From: Alcanivorax sp. S6407
GTDB lineage: Bacteria; Pseudomonadota; Gammaproteobacteria; Pseudomonadales; Alcanivoracaceae
Reading direction: 5' to 3'
Assembly (NCBI RefSeq): GCF_023016115.1
Contig: NZ_JALKBH010000008.1
Span: forward strand, 79,073 to 143,072
DNA: 64,000 bases
Made by a program: the position numbers and the translations under genes
The notes under the pieces: model-generated
What the model was told of the DNA's origin: nothing
What the model saw: only the letters and a program-made list of their open reading frames with translations
Databases searched by the model: none
Shown: positions 55,359 to 63,880 of the stretch, piece by piece
Layout: every line of letters begins with the position of its first letter
Numbering within the stretch: the first letter of the stretch is position 1

Positions 55359-55427
55359 GGCCTGACGCCAGATGCTTGACGCTGGAACCCAGGTCAAAAC
55401 AATGCGCGGCGTCAGGCGTCAGGCGTA
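55359..55427. repeat. Heptamer-array inverted repeat (GACGCCT family) at the rnt stop
   Basis: The left arm is GGCCTGA, CGCCAGA, TGCTTGA, CGCTGGA; the right arm is GCGCGGC, GTCAGGC, GTCAGGC, GTAC. It lies within 5 bp of the rnt stop codon, next to the peroxiredoxin terminator. Confidence 0.8.
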
Positions 55428-55430
55428 CAA

Positions 55431-56099
55431 TTAATCCAGCGCCTTGGCCAGGGTCGGCGGCATTTCGCCGGGGGGCGGGGGGGGCCAGCCGCCCAGGTCG
55501 CGGAAGCGATTGACCATGGAGCAGAACAGTTCGGCGGTGCGGGTGGCATCGTACAGGGCCGAGTGGGCTTCGCGCTGGCTGAAACGGATGCCAGCGGCTT
55601 CACAGGCCTTGGCCAGTACGGTCTGGCCGTACACCAGCCCGGCCATGGTGGCGGTATCAAAACTGGAGAAAGGGTGGAACGGGTTGCGCTTGATGTCGGC
55701 GCGGTCTGCGGCGGCATTCATGAAACCCTGATCAAAGAAGCTGTTGTGGCCCACCAGTACGGCACGGTTGCAGCCATGCTTTTTCACTGCCTTGCGCACC
55801 GGCTCGAAAACGCCCTTGAGGGCGGTTTCTTCAGACACGGCACCGCGCAGCGGGTTATGTGGGTCAATACCGGTGAAATCCAGCGCAGCTTGCTCCAGGT
55901 TGGCCCCGGGGAACGGGTCCACATGGAACTGGATGCGGGTAGAAGGGCGCAGGTAGCCCTGGGCGTCCATATCAATCAGGACGGCGGCGACTTCCAGCAA
56001 GGCATCGGTACTGGCATTGAATCCCCCGGTTTCCACGTCGATAACTACCGGCAGAAACCCCCGAAACCGCAGCGCAAGGCTGGGGTGCTGATCGCTCAT
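55431..56099 (-). CDS. rnt: Ribonuclease T
   Basis: The 222-residue DEDD-family 3'-5' exonuclease trims tRNA and rRNA ends. Exo I is in '[22 protein letters not shown]', Exo II in '[16 protein letters not shown]' and Exo III in '[16 protein letters not shown]' (DEDDh type). The C-terminus has a proline run ('[11 protein letters not shown]') not needed for function. It is followed by a heptamer array. argG is divergent on the other side. Confidence 0.95.
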   Translation of the reverse strand: MSDQHPSLALRFRGFLPVVIDVETGGFNASTDALLEVAAVLIDMDAQGYLRPSTRIQFHVDPFPGANLEQAALDFTGIDPHNPLRGAVSEETALKGVFEPVRKAVKKHGCNRAVLVGHNSFFDQGFMNAAADRADIKRNPFHPFSSFDTATMAGLVYGQTVLAKACEAAGIRFSQREAHSALYDATRTAELFCSMVNRFRDLGGWPPPPPGEMPPTLAKALD

Positions 56100-56282
56100 G
56101 ATGACTCCAACAGAGAAAATGCCCCGATCTGGCCGCTCCGGCAGCCGGGAGTCGCTATGCTACCGGAATCCCGGCGGTGGTGACAGGTGACGAGGCGACA
56201 GCCGTGCAGGTACAATACGCCCCCTCGATTCACCGGGAGGCCTGCCCATGCGCTGCAGGCAACCCAATTGCGGAGTCTTTTC

Positions 56283-57506
56283 ATGTCCAAGATCAACAAG
56301 GTAGTGCTGGCATATTCCGGCGGCCTGGATACCTCAGTTATCGTTAAATGGCTGCAGGATACCTATGACTGTGAAGTGGTGACCTTCACCGCGGATATCG
56401 GTCAGGGTGAAGAAGTGGAGCCGGCACGTGCCAAGGCAGAGGCCATGGGCGTGAAGGAGATCTACATTGAAGACCTGCGCGAAGAATTCGTGCGCGACTA
56501 CGTGTACCCCATGTTCCGCGCCAACACCATCTACGAAGGCGAGTACCTGCTGGGTACTTCAATTGCCCGGCCGCTGATCGCCAAGCGTCTGGTGGAAATC
56601 GCCCAGGAAACCGGCGCTGATGCCATTTCCCACGGTGCCACCGGCAAAGGTAACGACCAGGTACGTTTCGAGCTGGGCGCCTACGCGCTGGCTCCCGGCA
56701 TCCAGGTAATCGCCCCCTGGCGTGAGTGGGATCTGAATTCCCGCGAAAAGCTCATGGCCTACTGCGAAGAGCGCAAGATTCCGGTGGATTTCACCAACAA
56801 GAAGAAGAAATCCCCGTACTCCATGGATGCCAACCTGCTGCACATCTCCTATGAAGGCGGCAATCTGGAAGATCCGTGGTGGGAAGCGGAAGAAGACATG
56901 TGGCGCTGGAGCGTGAGCCCGGAAGCGGCCCCGGACAAGCCCACCTACATTACCCTCGGCTTCGAGAAGGGCGACATCGTTTCCATCGACGGCGAGCGCC
57001 TGAGCCCGGCCGAAGTGCTGACCAAGCTGAACAAGCTGGGTGGCGATAACGGTATCGGCCGTCTGGATATCGTGGAAAACCGCTACGTGGGCATGAAGTC
57101 CCGTGGCTGTTACGAAACCCCGGGTGGCACCATCATGCTGCCGGCACACCGTGCCATCGAGTCCCTGACTCTGGATCGCGAGTCTGCGCACCTGAAGGAT
57201 TCCGTGATGCCCAAGTATGCCGAGCTGGTGTACAACGGCTACTGGTGGAGCCCGGAGCGTCTGGCCCTGCAGAAGCTCATCGATGAGACCCAACAGCACG
57301 TGAATGGCGAAGTGCGCCTGAAACTCTACAAGGGCAGCGTCACCGTGGTGGGCCGTCGTTCCGAAAACGACAGCCTGTTCGATGCCTCCATCGCCACCTT
57401 TGAAGACGATGCCGGTGCCTATGACCAGAAAGACGCAGAGGGCTTTATCAAGCTGAACGCCCTGCGCCTGCGCATCGCCGCCAAGAATGGTCGAAAGTTG
57501 GTTTAA
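56283..57506 (+). CDS. argG: Argininosuccinate synthase
   Basis: The 407-residue enzyme makes argininosuccinate from citrulline and aspartate with ATP. The P-loop '[17 protein letters not shown]' is near the N-terminus, followed by '[16 protein letters not shown]' and 'YETPGGTIM'. ATG 56283 (GGAG upstream) gives the family length; an upstream in-frame start is not needed. It is the third arginine gene in this window, with argD and argF, but not linked to them in an operon. A terminator follows. Confidence 0.97.
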   Translation: MSKINKVVLAYSGGLDTSVIVKWLQDTYDCEVVTFTADIGQGEEVEPARAKAEAMGVKEIYIEDLREEFVRDYVYPMFRANTIYEGEYLLGTSIARPLIAKRLVEIAQETGADAISHGATGKGNDQVRFELGAYALAPGIQVIAPWREWDLNSREKLMAYCEERKIPVDFTNKKKKSPYSMDANLLHISYEGGNLEDPWWEAEEDMWRWSVSPEAAPDKPTYITLGFEKGDIVSIDGERLSPAEVLTKLNKLGGDNGIGRLDIVENRYVGMKSRGCYETPGGTIMLPAHRAIESLTLDRESAHLKDSVMPKYAELVYNGYWWSPERLALQKLIDETQQHVNGEVRLKLYKGSVTVVGRRSENDSLFDASIATFEDDAGAYDQKDAEGFIKLNALRLRIAAKNGRKLV

Positions 57507-57541
57507 GAGACGCTGCACGCATCACGCAGCATGCAACACGG

Positions 57542-57579
57542 AAAACCGTCGCCACCGAAAGGTCGCGGCGGTTTTTTTT
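57542..57579 (+). terminator. Rho-independent terminator after argG
   Basis: AACCGTCGC / GCGGCGGTT stem (with a G-T pair) and a run of eight T. Confidence 0.85.
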
Positions 57580-57597
57580 GCCGCTCTGCGGCTGCAT

Positions 57598-57667
57598 TGT
57601 GGGAGCGTGCTTGCACGCGAAGGGAGGGGCGTCTAGGGGTCGATTCGCTTGCAGGCAAGCTCCCACA
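57598..57667. repeat. REP-like intergenic repeat, second copy
   Basis: TGTGGGAGCGTGCTTGCACG and TTCGCTTGCAGGCAAGCTCC form an inverted pair around a 30-bp centre, ending TCCCACA. It is closely related to 34752-34812. Confidence 0.8.
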
Positions 57668-57882
57668 GTCTCTCTCGGACAGGGTCCTGCCTTGTTTTCT
57701 ATCTTGGTGGACTCAGTGTTCTGTATTTCGCTTCCGGGTTTGCGCGTGTTGCCTGTTGCGTGGTGCATGCAGCGTTCAATGTTACATATCGACAAGTAAA
57801 CCTTATTTAATTTGTACCATGGTCTTAATTAGGCTGGTGTCCTCAGAATAACAACACCCTTTCCATTGGGAGGATACTGACC

Positions 57883-59271
57883 ATGACCGTTTCCGCGTCG
57901 TTGATTTTTCGCCGTTCACTTCTGGCTTCCGCTCTGACTCTTGCCCTGGCTGCCTGTGGGGGAGGGGGTGGCAGCAGTGCGCCGGTGCCTGCCAGTAGTG
58001 CTGCCAGTGATGACGAACCGGTGGCGAATGTGGCGGAAGAAGCCCAGACCCCGGAGCTGCCGGAGCCGGCCGCCCGAGCCCGTGATGTGATCTTCGTGGG
58101 CAATAACTGGGAAGGTATGGTCGATGTGGTGGATCGGGATACCTACACCCGCCTTGGCCGAATCAACGGGATTCCGGACCAGCAGGAGCGGGAGGCGGCC
58201 ATTGCCAGCAATCCGGAGGACCTGCTGTTCTTCCAGGGGATTCGTCTGCTCATTGGGGAGGGGAATCACCAGTACGTGGATGACATGTACAGCAGCAACG
58301 ACGGCCGTCTGCTGATTGTCTCGCGTCCCAGCTATGCGGATGTGGTGGGTATTGATATCGAGACGGGTGAGGTCGAGTGGCGGTTCGAAGTGGATGGTTA
58401 CCGCTCCGATCATATGGCGATTTCGCCGGACGGCACTCAGGTCGCTGTGTCGGCGTCTACGGGCAATGTGGTCCATATTCTGGATGTGGAGACGGGCCTG
58501 GAGCTCAAGCGCTTTCCATCCGGTGATTCGCCCCATGAAAACATTTATTCCGAAGACGGCGAGCGTATCTATCACGCCAGCATCGGTACCGTGTATACGC
58601 CGCTGGATAGCGAGTTGATTGGTGACCTGACGGACACCCTGCTGGGCCAGAATCTGCTGGATGCCACCAAGGGCGAGCGGATCTTCCAGGTGGTGGACGC
58701 CGACAGCATGGAGATCATCAAGAAGCTGGATCTGGCTGCGGATCTGGAAGCAGCGGGCTATGGCGATCTCAGTACCGCAGTGCGGCCCATGGCCCACACC
58801 AGCGATTACCGCTACTTCTATTTCCAGCTATCCTTCCTGCACGGCTTTATCGAATACGACATGGAAGAGGAAAAGGTGCTGCGCCTTGCCGAGCTGCCGG
58901 ACCTCACCAATGGCTTGCCACGGGAGCTGTACGTGAATGACTCCGCGCATCATGGCATCGCCATGAGTGCCGATAACCAGACCCTGTGTGTGGCCGGTAC
59001 CATGAGTGACTACGTGGCCCTGGTGGATCGGGAGACCTTTGAATTCACTCTCAAGAAAGGCGTGGGTGAAAAGCCCTACTGGGTGACCACCAGCAAGGAT
59101 GGCGAGCATTGCTACGTGTCCTGGAGCGGCACCGACCAGATGTCGGTCTTCAACTATGCCAGCGGCCAGGAAGTGGCGCGGGTAGATGTGGGCGATCACC
59201 CGCAACGCATCCGCGAAGGCCGCGTGCCAGAGGTATGGGTGGAACAGCAGGGATCTCTGTTCTTGCCGTAA
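57883..59271 (+). CDS. Beta-propeller lipoprotein (YncE-like)
   Basis: The 462-residue lipoprotein has a lipobox L-A-A-C (22-25) followed by five Gly, then a disordered Ala/Ser/Glu segment (about 30-65). Residues about 65-455 hold repeated blades ('VSRPSYADVVGIDIETGEVEWRFEVDG', 'MAISPDGTQVAVSASTGNVV', 'GIAMSADNQTLCVAGTMSDY', 'WVTTSKDGEHCYVSWSGTDQ') typical of YncE/PQQ-type propellers that bind ligands or partners at the cell envelope. No catalytic site is recognised. It shares the Cys-polyGly anchor style with the lipoprotein at 1-1156 but no other similarity. A heptamer array with T run follows. Confidence 0.85.
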   Translation: MTVSASLIFRRSLLASALTLALAACGGGGGSSAPVPASSAASDDEPVANVAEEAQTPELPEPAARARDVIFVGNNWEGMVDVVDRDTYTRLGRINGIPDQQEREAAIASNPEDLLFFQGIRLLIGEGNHQYVDDMYSSNDGRLLIVSRPSYADVVGIDIETGEVEWRFEVDGYRSDHMAISPDGTQVAVSASTGNVVHILDVETGLELKRFPSGDSPHENIYSEDGERIYHASIGTVYTPLDSELIGDLTDTLLGQNLLDATKGERIFQVVDADSMEIIKKLDLAADLEAAGYGDLSTAVRPMAHTSDYRYFYFQLSFLHGFIEYDMEEEKVLRLAELPDLTNGLPRELYVNDSAHHGIAMSADNQTLCVAGTMSDYVALVDRETFEFTLKKGVGEKPYWVTTSKDGEHCYVSWSGTDQMSVFNYASGQEVARVDVGDHPQRIREGRVPEVWVEQQGSLFLP

Positions 59272-59274
59272 AAA

Positions 59275-59362
59275 CGCTAGACGCCTGAAGCCCGACGCCT
59301 GACGCATCAATTCAAAGGCTCCGATACTGCATCGGGCGTTTGGCGTCAGGCGCCGGGCATTT
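59275..59362. repeat. Heptamer-array inverted repeat (GACGCCT family) after the propeller gene
   Basis: The left arm is GCTAGAC, GCCTGAA, GCCCGAC, GCCTGAC, GCATCAA; the right arm GCATCGG, GCGTTTG, GCGTCAG, GCGCCGG, GCATTTT. It begins 3 bp after the stop and runs into TTTTTT, so it should double as a terminator. Confidence 0.85.
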
Positions 59363-59461
59363 TTTGTTGTCAATTCCGCCTTCTGCCACCACACTTCGCC
59401 CTGACACGGCAGGCGCTACCCTTGCCTGTGCATTTTCACCGTTGTCAGGAGCCTGCAAATC

Positions 59462-59845
59462 ATGCGAATCCTTCATACCATGTTGCGTGTCGGAGATCTC
59501 GACGCCTCTGTGGCGTTCTATACCGACGTACTGGGCATGCACGAAATCCGCCGCAGGGAATACCCGGAAGGGCGCTTCACCAATGTGTTCGTGGGCTATC
59601 AGCCTGAATCTGAAGGTGCGGTGCTGGAGCTGACCTGCAACTGGGATCAGTCTTGCTACGATCTCGGTACGGGCTATGGCCATGTCGCACTGGCCGTGGA
59701 TGACGTGTACGCTGCTTGTGAACGTATTCGCGAGCGGGGTGGCAAGATCACCCGTGAACCCGGGCCCATGAAACACGGCACCACGGTGCTGGCTTTCGTG
59801 GAAGATCCGGATGGCTACAAGATTGAACTGCTGGGACGCGACTGA
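59462..59845 (+). CDS. gloA: Lactoylglutathione lyase (glyoxalase I)
   Basis: The 127-residue enzyme converts the hemithioacetal of methylglyoxal and glutathione to S-lactoylglutathione. It shows '[22 protein letters not shown]', metal ligands in '[10 protein letters not shown]' and '[10 protein letters not shown]', and '[13 protein letters not shown]'. It has the Ni/Co-type bacterial length. The gene's last base is the A of the next gene's ATG (TGATG overlap), so they are translationally coupled. Confidence 0.96.
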   Translation: MRILHTMLRVGDLDASVAFYTDVLGMHEIRRREYPEGRFTNVFVGYQPESEGAVLELTCNWDQSCYDLGTGYGHVALAVDDVYAACERIRERGGKITREPGPMKHGTTVLAFVEDPDGYKIELLGRD

Positions 59846-60279
59846 TGGGCAAAGTGGTTGTAGGGTGGCGCGAATGGGCCAGCCTGCCCGAACTGGGCAT
59901 TGATGCCATCAAGATGAAGGTGGATACCGGGGCGCGAACCTCGGCCATTCATGCCTTCGAAGTGGAAAGCTTCGAGCGTGATGGTCGCGAGTGGGTGCGC
60001 TTTTCCCTGCACCCTATCCAGGATCAGCCCCAGGTGATTGTGTGTGAAGCGCCAGTGCTCGACCGCCGCGTGGTAACCGATTCCGGCGGCCACAAGGAAG
60101 AACGCCCGGTGATTCTCACCAGTATTGATCTCGGCGGTCGCCGCTGGTCCATTGAAATTACCCTGACCGACCGGGAAAACATGAAATTCCGGATGCTGCT
60201 CGGACGCACTGCGATGACCGAAATCGTGGTGGAGCCGACAGAATCCTTCCTGCTGGGCGGTGACCGGGATAACCCGTAA
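59845..60279 (+). CDS. Retropepsin-like ATP-dependent zinc protease family protein
   Basis: The 144-residue protein belongs to the family annotated ATP-dependent zinc protease, which travels with rimK. The aspartyl-protease-type motif is 'MKVDTGARTSAIHA', and 'FRMLLGRTAM' is the second conserved part. No zinc motif is visible, so the family name may mislead. The start overlaps gloA. rimK begins 66 nt downstream. Inferred role: processing of glutamate tails or of RimK itself. Confidence 0.85.
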   Translation: MGKVVVGWREWASLPELGIDAIKMKVDTGARTSAIHAFEVESFERDGREWVRFSLHPIQDQPQVIVCEAPVLDRRVVTDSGGHKEERPVILTSIDLGGRRWSIEITLTDRENMKFRMLLGRTAMTEIVVEPTESFLLGGDRDNP

Positions 60280-60345
60280 GCCGCCTTGCCTGCGACTTCT
60301 TTTTACGTTTATTTAGACAGTTAACCCAAACAGACAAGTGCTGCC

Positions 60346-61254
60346 ATGAAAATTGCGATCCTTTCGAGAAACAAGCGACTCTATTCCACCCGTCGCCTGG
60401 TGGAGGCCGGTGAGGCTGCCGGTCATGAAATGCATGTCATCGATACCCTGCGTTGCTACATGAGCATGGTGGCGCACAAACCCGAGATTCACTACAAGGG
60501 CGAAGTGCTGGAAGGCTTTGATGCGGTGATTCCGCGGATCGGTGCCTCCATTACCCAGTACGGCACGGCGGTAGTGCGTCAGTTTGAAATGATGGGCGTG
60601 TTCCCGGTGAATGAATCCGTGGCGATTTCCCGCTCCCGGGACAAGCTGCGCTCCCTGCAGCTGCTCTCCCGCAAGGGCGTGGGCCTGCCAATTACCGGTT
60701 TTGCCCACTCCCCGGATGACATTCCTGACCTGATCAACATGGTTCGCGGTGCGCCCCTGGTGATCAAGATGCTGGAAGGTACCCAGGGCATCGGCGTGGT
60801 GCTGGCGGAAACCCGCAAGGCGGCAGAATCGGTGATTGAAGCCTTCATGGGGCTGAATGTGTCGGTGATGGTGCAGGAATACATCAAGGAAGCCGGCGGT
60901 GCGGATATCCGCTGTTTCGTGGTGGGCGGCAAGGTGATTGCGGCCATGAAGCGCCAGGCCGCCCCCGGCGAATTCCGTTCCAACCTGCATCGAGGCGGCA
61001 GTGCCAGCCTGATTCGCATTACCCCGGAAGAGCGGGCCACTGCGGTGCGTGCGGCACGCATCATGGGACTGAACGTGGCTGGTGTGGATATTCTGCGTTC
61101 CAACCACGGTCCGGTGGTAATGGAAGTGAACTCTTCTCCGGGACTGGAAGGCATCGAGCAGGCCACCAACAAGGATGTGGCTGGCATGGTGATCCAGTTT
61201 ATCGAAAAGGATGCTCGCCCCTATCGGACGCAGACCAAAGGCTCCAAGGGGTGA
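60346..61254 (+). CDS. rimK: ATP-grasp ligase RimK (ribosomal protein S6 glutamate ligase)
   Basis: The 302-residue protein has the RimK fold: N-terminal pre-ATP-grasp domain ('[21 protein letters not shown]'), '[20 protein letters not shown]', '[19 protein letters not shown]' and metal-binding '[16 protein letters not shown]'. It adds glutamates to the C-terminus of ribosomal protein S6 and can make poly-glutamate. The upstream protease-like and downstream desuccinylase-like genes form a recurring trio. Confidence 0.95.
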   Translation: MKIAILSRNKRLYSTRRLVEAGEAAGHEMHVIDTLRCYMSMVAHKPEIHYKGEVLEGFDAVIPRIGASITQYGTAVVRQFEMMGVFPVNESVAISRSRDKLRSLQLLSRKGVGLPITGFAHSPDDIPDLINMVRGAPLVIKMLEGTQGIGVVLAETRKAAESVIEAFMGLNVSVMVQEYIKEAGGADIRCFVVGGKVIAAMKRQAAPGEFRSNLHRGGSASLIRITPEERATAVRAARIMGLNVAGVDILRSNHGPVVMEVNSSPGLEGIEQATNKDVAGMVIQFIEKDARPYRTQTKGSKG

Positions 61255-61260
61255 CAAAGG

Positions 61261-61295
61261 CAGTTAACAGTTAATAGTGAATAGTTAATAGCGAA
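61261..61295. repeat. Heptamer array (YAGTKAA family), single arm after rimK
   Basis: Five units CAGTTAA, CAGTTAA, TAGTGAA, TAGTTAA, TAGCGAA directly after the rimK stop. No inverted partner arm is found before the next gene. Confidence 0.8.
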
Positions 61296-61362
61296 AACCC
61301 TGCTGGAGTGGGCGCTATGGTGCCAAGGGCAGGCGGTGGGATGAGCTGGTGGTTTCGGGACA

Positions 61363-62421
61363 ATGAAAAATACTAAAGAGCCGAAGAACGCGCCTTTTGA
61401 GATTGATGGCATTACTGTTCAGCCGGGGACGCGGGCGAAGGTAGAATTGCCGTTGGCTCAGCTTTATACGCAGACGCCGCTGAATGTGCCGATTCATGTG
61501 ATCCATGGCCGCAAGCCAGGCCCGGTGCTGATGGTCAGTGCGGCGATTCATGGGGATGAGCTCAACGGGGTGGAGATTATTCGCCGGTTGCTGCGTCATT
61601 CCGCATTGAAGAACCTGACGGGTACCTTGCTGGCAGTGCCGGTGGTGAACGTATTCGGCTTCATTCACAAGACCCGCTACCTGCCCGATCGCCGTGATCT
61701 GAACCGCTGTTTTCCGGGTTCGGAAACCGGCAGCCTGGGCGCGCGCATGGCGTGGCAGTTCAAGAGCCAGGTGCTGGATCGCGCTACCCATGCCGTAGAC
61801 CTGCACACCGGCGCCATTCACCGCGCCAACCTGCCGCAGATCCGTGCAGACCTCTCCAATGACGACACTGCCGCCATGGCGAATGCCTTTGGCGTGCCGG
61901 TGGTGATCAACTCGGTACTGGGGGAGGGTACCCTGCGGGAAGTGGCCGAGGCCCAGGGGATCCCGGTGATTACCTATGAAGCGGGCGAAGCCCTTCGCTT
62001 TGAGGAATCCTGCATTCGTGCCGGGGTAAAAGGGGTGCTCAATGTGATGCAGCACCTGGGTATGACGGGTTCACGTCGCACCAAGGCGCCGGCCGAGCCC
62101 TATATCGCCCGCTCCTCCAGCTGGGTGCGGGCCGAGCGAGACGGGGTCTTCCTGTCCCTGGTGGCGCTGGGCGCCTGGATCAAGAAGGGCGACCTGATTG
62201 GCCGCATATCCAGCCCCTTTGGTGGCGAGGATGTGGACATCCATGCCCCCGCTGCGGGCATCCTGGTGGGGCGCAACAACCTGCCATTGGTGAATGAAGG
62301 TGAGGCCCTGTATCACATTGCCCGCTTCGAGGAGGTCAGCGAAGTGGCCCAGTCACTGGAAGAGTTTACCCACGATATCGAGGAAGGCCCCACCCTGGCG
62401 GGACAACCGCCAATTGTTTGA
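61363..62421 (+). CDS. Succinylglutamate desuccinylase/aspartoacylase-family M14 zinc carboxypeptidase-like protein
   Basis: The 352-residue protein has the zinc motifs 'AAIHGDELNGVEIIRRL' and 'HAVDLHTGA', and 'YEAGEALRFEE' with the likely catalytic Glu. The C-terminal part (about 240-330) has a lipoyl-like beta region ('ISSPFGGEDVDIHAPAAGIL'). This subgroup is regularly next to rimK. By analogy it may remove glutamate or acyl groups from tails made by RimK, but its substrate is not shown. It follows a single-arm heptamer array. Confidence 0.85.
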   Translation: MKNTKEPKNAPFEIDGITVQPGTRAKVELPLAQLYTQTPLNVPIHVIHGRKPGPVLMVSAAIHGDELNGVEIIRRLLRHSALKNLTGTLLAVPVVNVFGFIHKTRYLPDRRDLNRCFPGSETGSLGARMAWQFKSQVLDRATHAVDLHTGAIHRANLPQIRADLSNDDTAAMANAFGVPVVINSVLGEGTLREVAEAQGIPVITYEAGEALRFEESCIRAGVKGVLNVMQHLGMTGSRRTKAPAEPYIARSSSWVRAERDGVFLSLVALGAWIKKGDLIGRISSPFGGEDVDIHAPAAGILVGRNNLPLVNEGEALYHIARFEEVSEVAQSLEEFTHDIEEGPTLAGQPPIV

Positions 62422-62446
62422 TTGATTGCGGCCGCGTGCCTGCCCT

Positions 62447-62477
62447 GAGCAATCAGGAAAGTCCGTCCTGATTGCTC
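62447..62477. other. Perfect 12-bp hairpin between desuccinylase-like gene and sat
   Basis: GAGCAATCAGGA / TCCTGATTGCTC with a 7-nt loop. There is no T run, so it is a possible mRNA end or processing structure. Confidence 0.5.
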
Positions 62478-62607
62478 GAGTGGCATATCTCCTTATGCTT
62501 GTTTGTTCTTCCCTTATGCCTGATTGCCGGGCCGACCTGACGCTTATCCTTTGCTATACTCCGCCGCGAAATGGACACCCCGTTGATAGAGCATTTGGAG
62601 TGAATAG

Positions 62608-63813
62608 ATGGTCGCTTTGGTCAAGCCGCATGGTGCGGACGCACTAACCCCCCTGTACGTCGCCGATGAAGACGCGCGCGTTGCCCTGCAAAAAGAAGCT
62701 GAGTCCCTGCCTTCGGTAGTGATCAGCTCGGCCGCTGCCGCCAATGCGGTGATGATGGCTGCCGGTTATTTCACCCCGCTGAGCGGCTACATGAACAAGG
62801 CAGACATGTTGTCCGTGGCGGACAACATGACCACCGCCAATGGCCTGTTCTGGCCGGTGCCGATCGTCAACATGCTCAAGGATGTCAGCGCCATTCAAGG
62901 TGCCAAGCGCATCGCCCTGCGTGACCCCAATGTGGAAGGCGAGCCGGTGATTGCGGTGATGGATGTGGCCGCTATCGAAGAAGCCTCTGACGCCGAACTG
63001 GAAGCCGTGGCCGAACAGGTATTTGCCACCACCGACAAGCAACACCCGGGTGTGGCCAACTTCCTGGCCGCGGGCAACTTCATCGTGTCCGGTGATATCC
63101 AGGTCCTGAACTACTCCTACTTTGCCGACGACTTCCCGGATACCTTCCGTACTGCGGTGTCTATCCGCAATGAGTTTGTGGAGCGCGGCTGGAGCAATGT
63201 GGTGGCCTTCCAGACCCGTAACCCCATGCACCGTGCCCACGAAGAACTGTGTCGCATGGCCCAGGAAGCCCTCAACGCTGACGGTATCCTGATTCACATG
63301 CTGCTGGGTAAACTGAAAGCCGGTGATATCCCGGCTGACGTGCGTGATGCCTCTATCCGCAAAATGGTGGAAGTGTACTTCCCGCCCAATACCGTGATGA
63401 TCACCGGTTACGGCTTCGACATGCTCTACGCCGGCCCCCGTGAAGCGGTACTGCACGCGGTATTCCGTCAGAACTGTGGTTGTACTCACCTGATCGTGGG
63501 TCGTGACCATGCTGGCGTGGGCGATTACTACGGTGCCTTCGACGCTCAGACCATCTTCCAGGACAAAGTGCCGGCCGGTGCTCTGGAGATCAAGATCTTC
63601 GAAGCTGACCACACCGCCTATTCCAAGAAGCTGGATCGCGTGGTGATGATGCGCGATGTACCGGATCACACCAAGGACGACTTCGTTCTGCTGTCCGGCA
63701 CCAAGGTGCGTGAGATGCTCGGTCAGGGGATTGCCCCGCCGCCGGAATTCTCTCGTCCGGAAGTGGCACAGATCCTGATGGATTACTACCAGGCGCTGGA
63801 CGCCGGCAAGTAA
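62608..63813 (+). CDS. sat: Sulfate adenylyltransferase (ATP sulfurylase), homomeric type
   Basis: The 401-residue enzyme activates sulfate to APS. The nucleotide motif 'FQTRNPMHRAHE' and 'LIVGRDHAGVGDYYG' are clear, and the C-terminus ends without an APS-kinase domain. This is the single-gene Sat type, not the CysDN type usual in Pseudomonas. No cysC, cysH or apr gene is adjacent, so the next pathway step is elsewhere. A terminator follows. Confidence 0.96.
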   Translation: MVALVKPHGADALTPLYVADEDARVALQKEAESLPSVVISSAAAANAVMMAAGYFTPLSGYMNKADMLSVADNMTTANGLFWPVPIVNMLKDVSAIQGAKRIALRDPNVEGEPVIAVMDVAAIEEASDAELEAVAEQVFATTDKQHPGVANFLAAGNFIVSGDIQVLNYSYFADDFPDTFRTAVSIRNEFVERGWSNVVAFQTRNPMHRAHEELCRMAQEALNADGILIHMLLGKLKAGDIPADVRDASIRKMVEVYFPPNTVMITGYGFDMLYAGPREAVLHAVFRQNCGCTHLIVGRDHAGVGDYYGAFDAQTIFQDKVPAGALEIKIFEADHTAYSKKLDRVVMMRDVPDHTKDDFVLLSGTKVREMLGQGIAPPPEFSRPEVAQILMDYYQALDAGK

Positions 63814-63846
63814 TCTGCCCTGGGCGCTTCTGCGCTCAAGCGCCAA

Positions 63847-63878
63847 CAAAAAAAGCCTCTTTCAGAGGCTTTTTTTTG
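63847..63878 (+). terminator. Rho-independent terminator after sat
   Basis: AAAAAAAGCCTCT / AGAGGCTTTTTTT with a 3-nt loop. Symmetrical A and T runs let it work for both sat and the convergent transposase gene. Confidence 0.92.
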
Positions 63879-63880
63879 GT

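Larger units (their letters stand above)
57507..57882. other. 376-bp intergenic region with terminator and REP-like repeat
   Basis: No gene is supported. It holds the argG terminator (57542-57579), a REP-like repeat (57598-57667) and, near 57790-57870, an AT-rich promoter-like stretch before the beta-propeller lipoprotein gene, with GGGAGGA as its ribosome site. Confidence 0.6.

Noticed and set aside
62644..63849. A 401-codon open frame opposite sat
   Set aside because: Exact antisense shadow of sat with no recognisable protein features.
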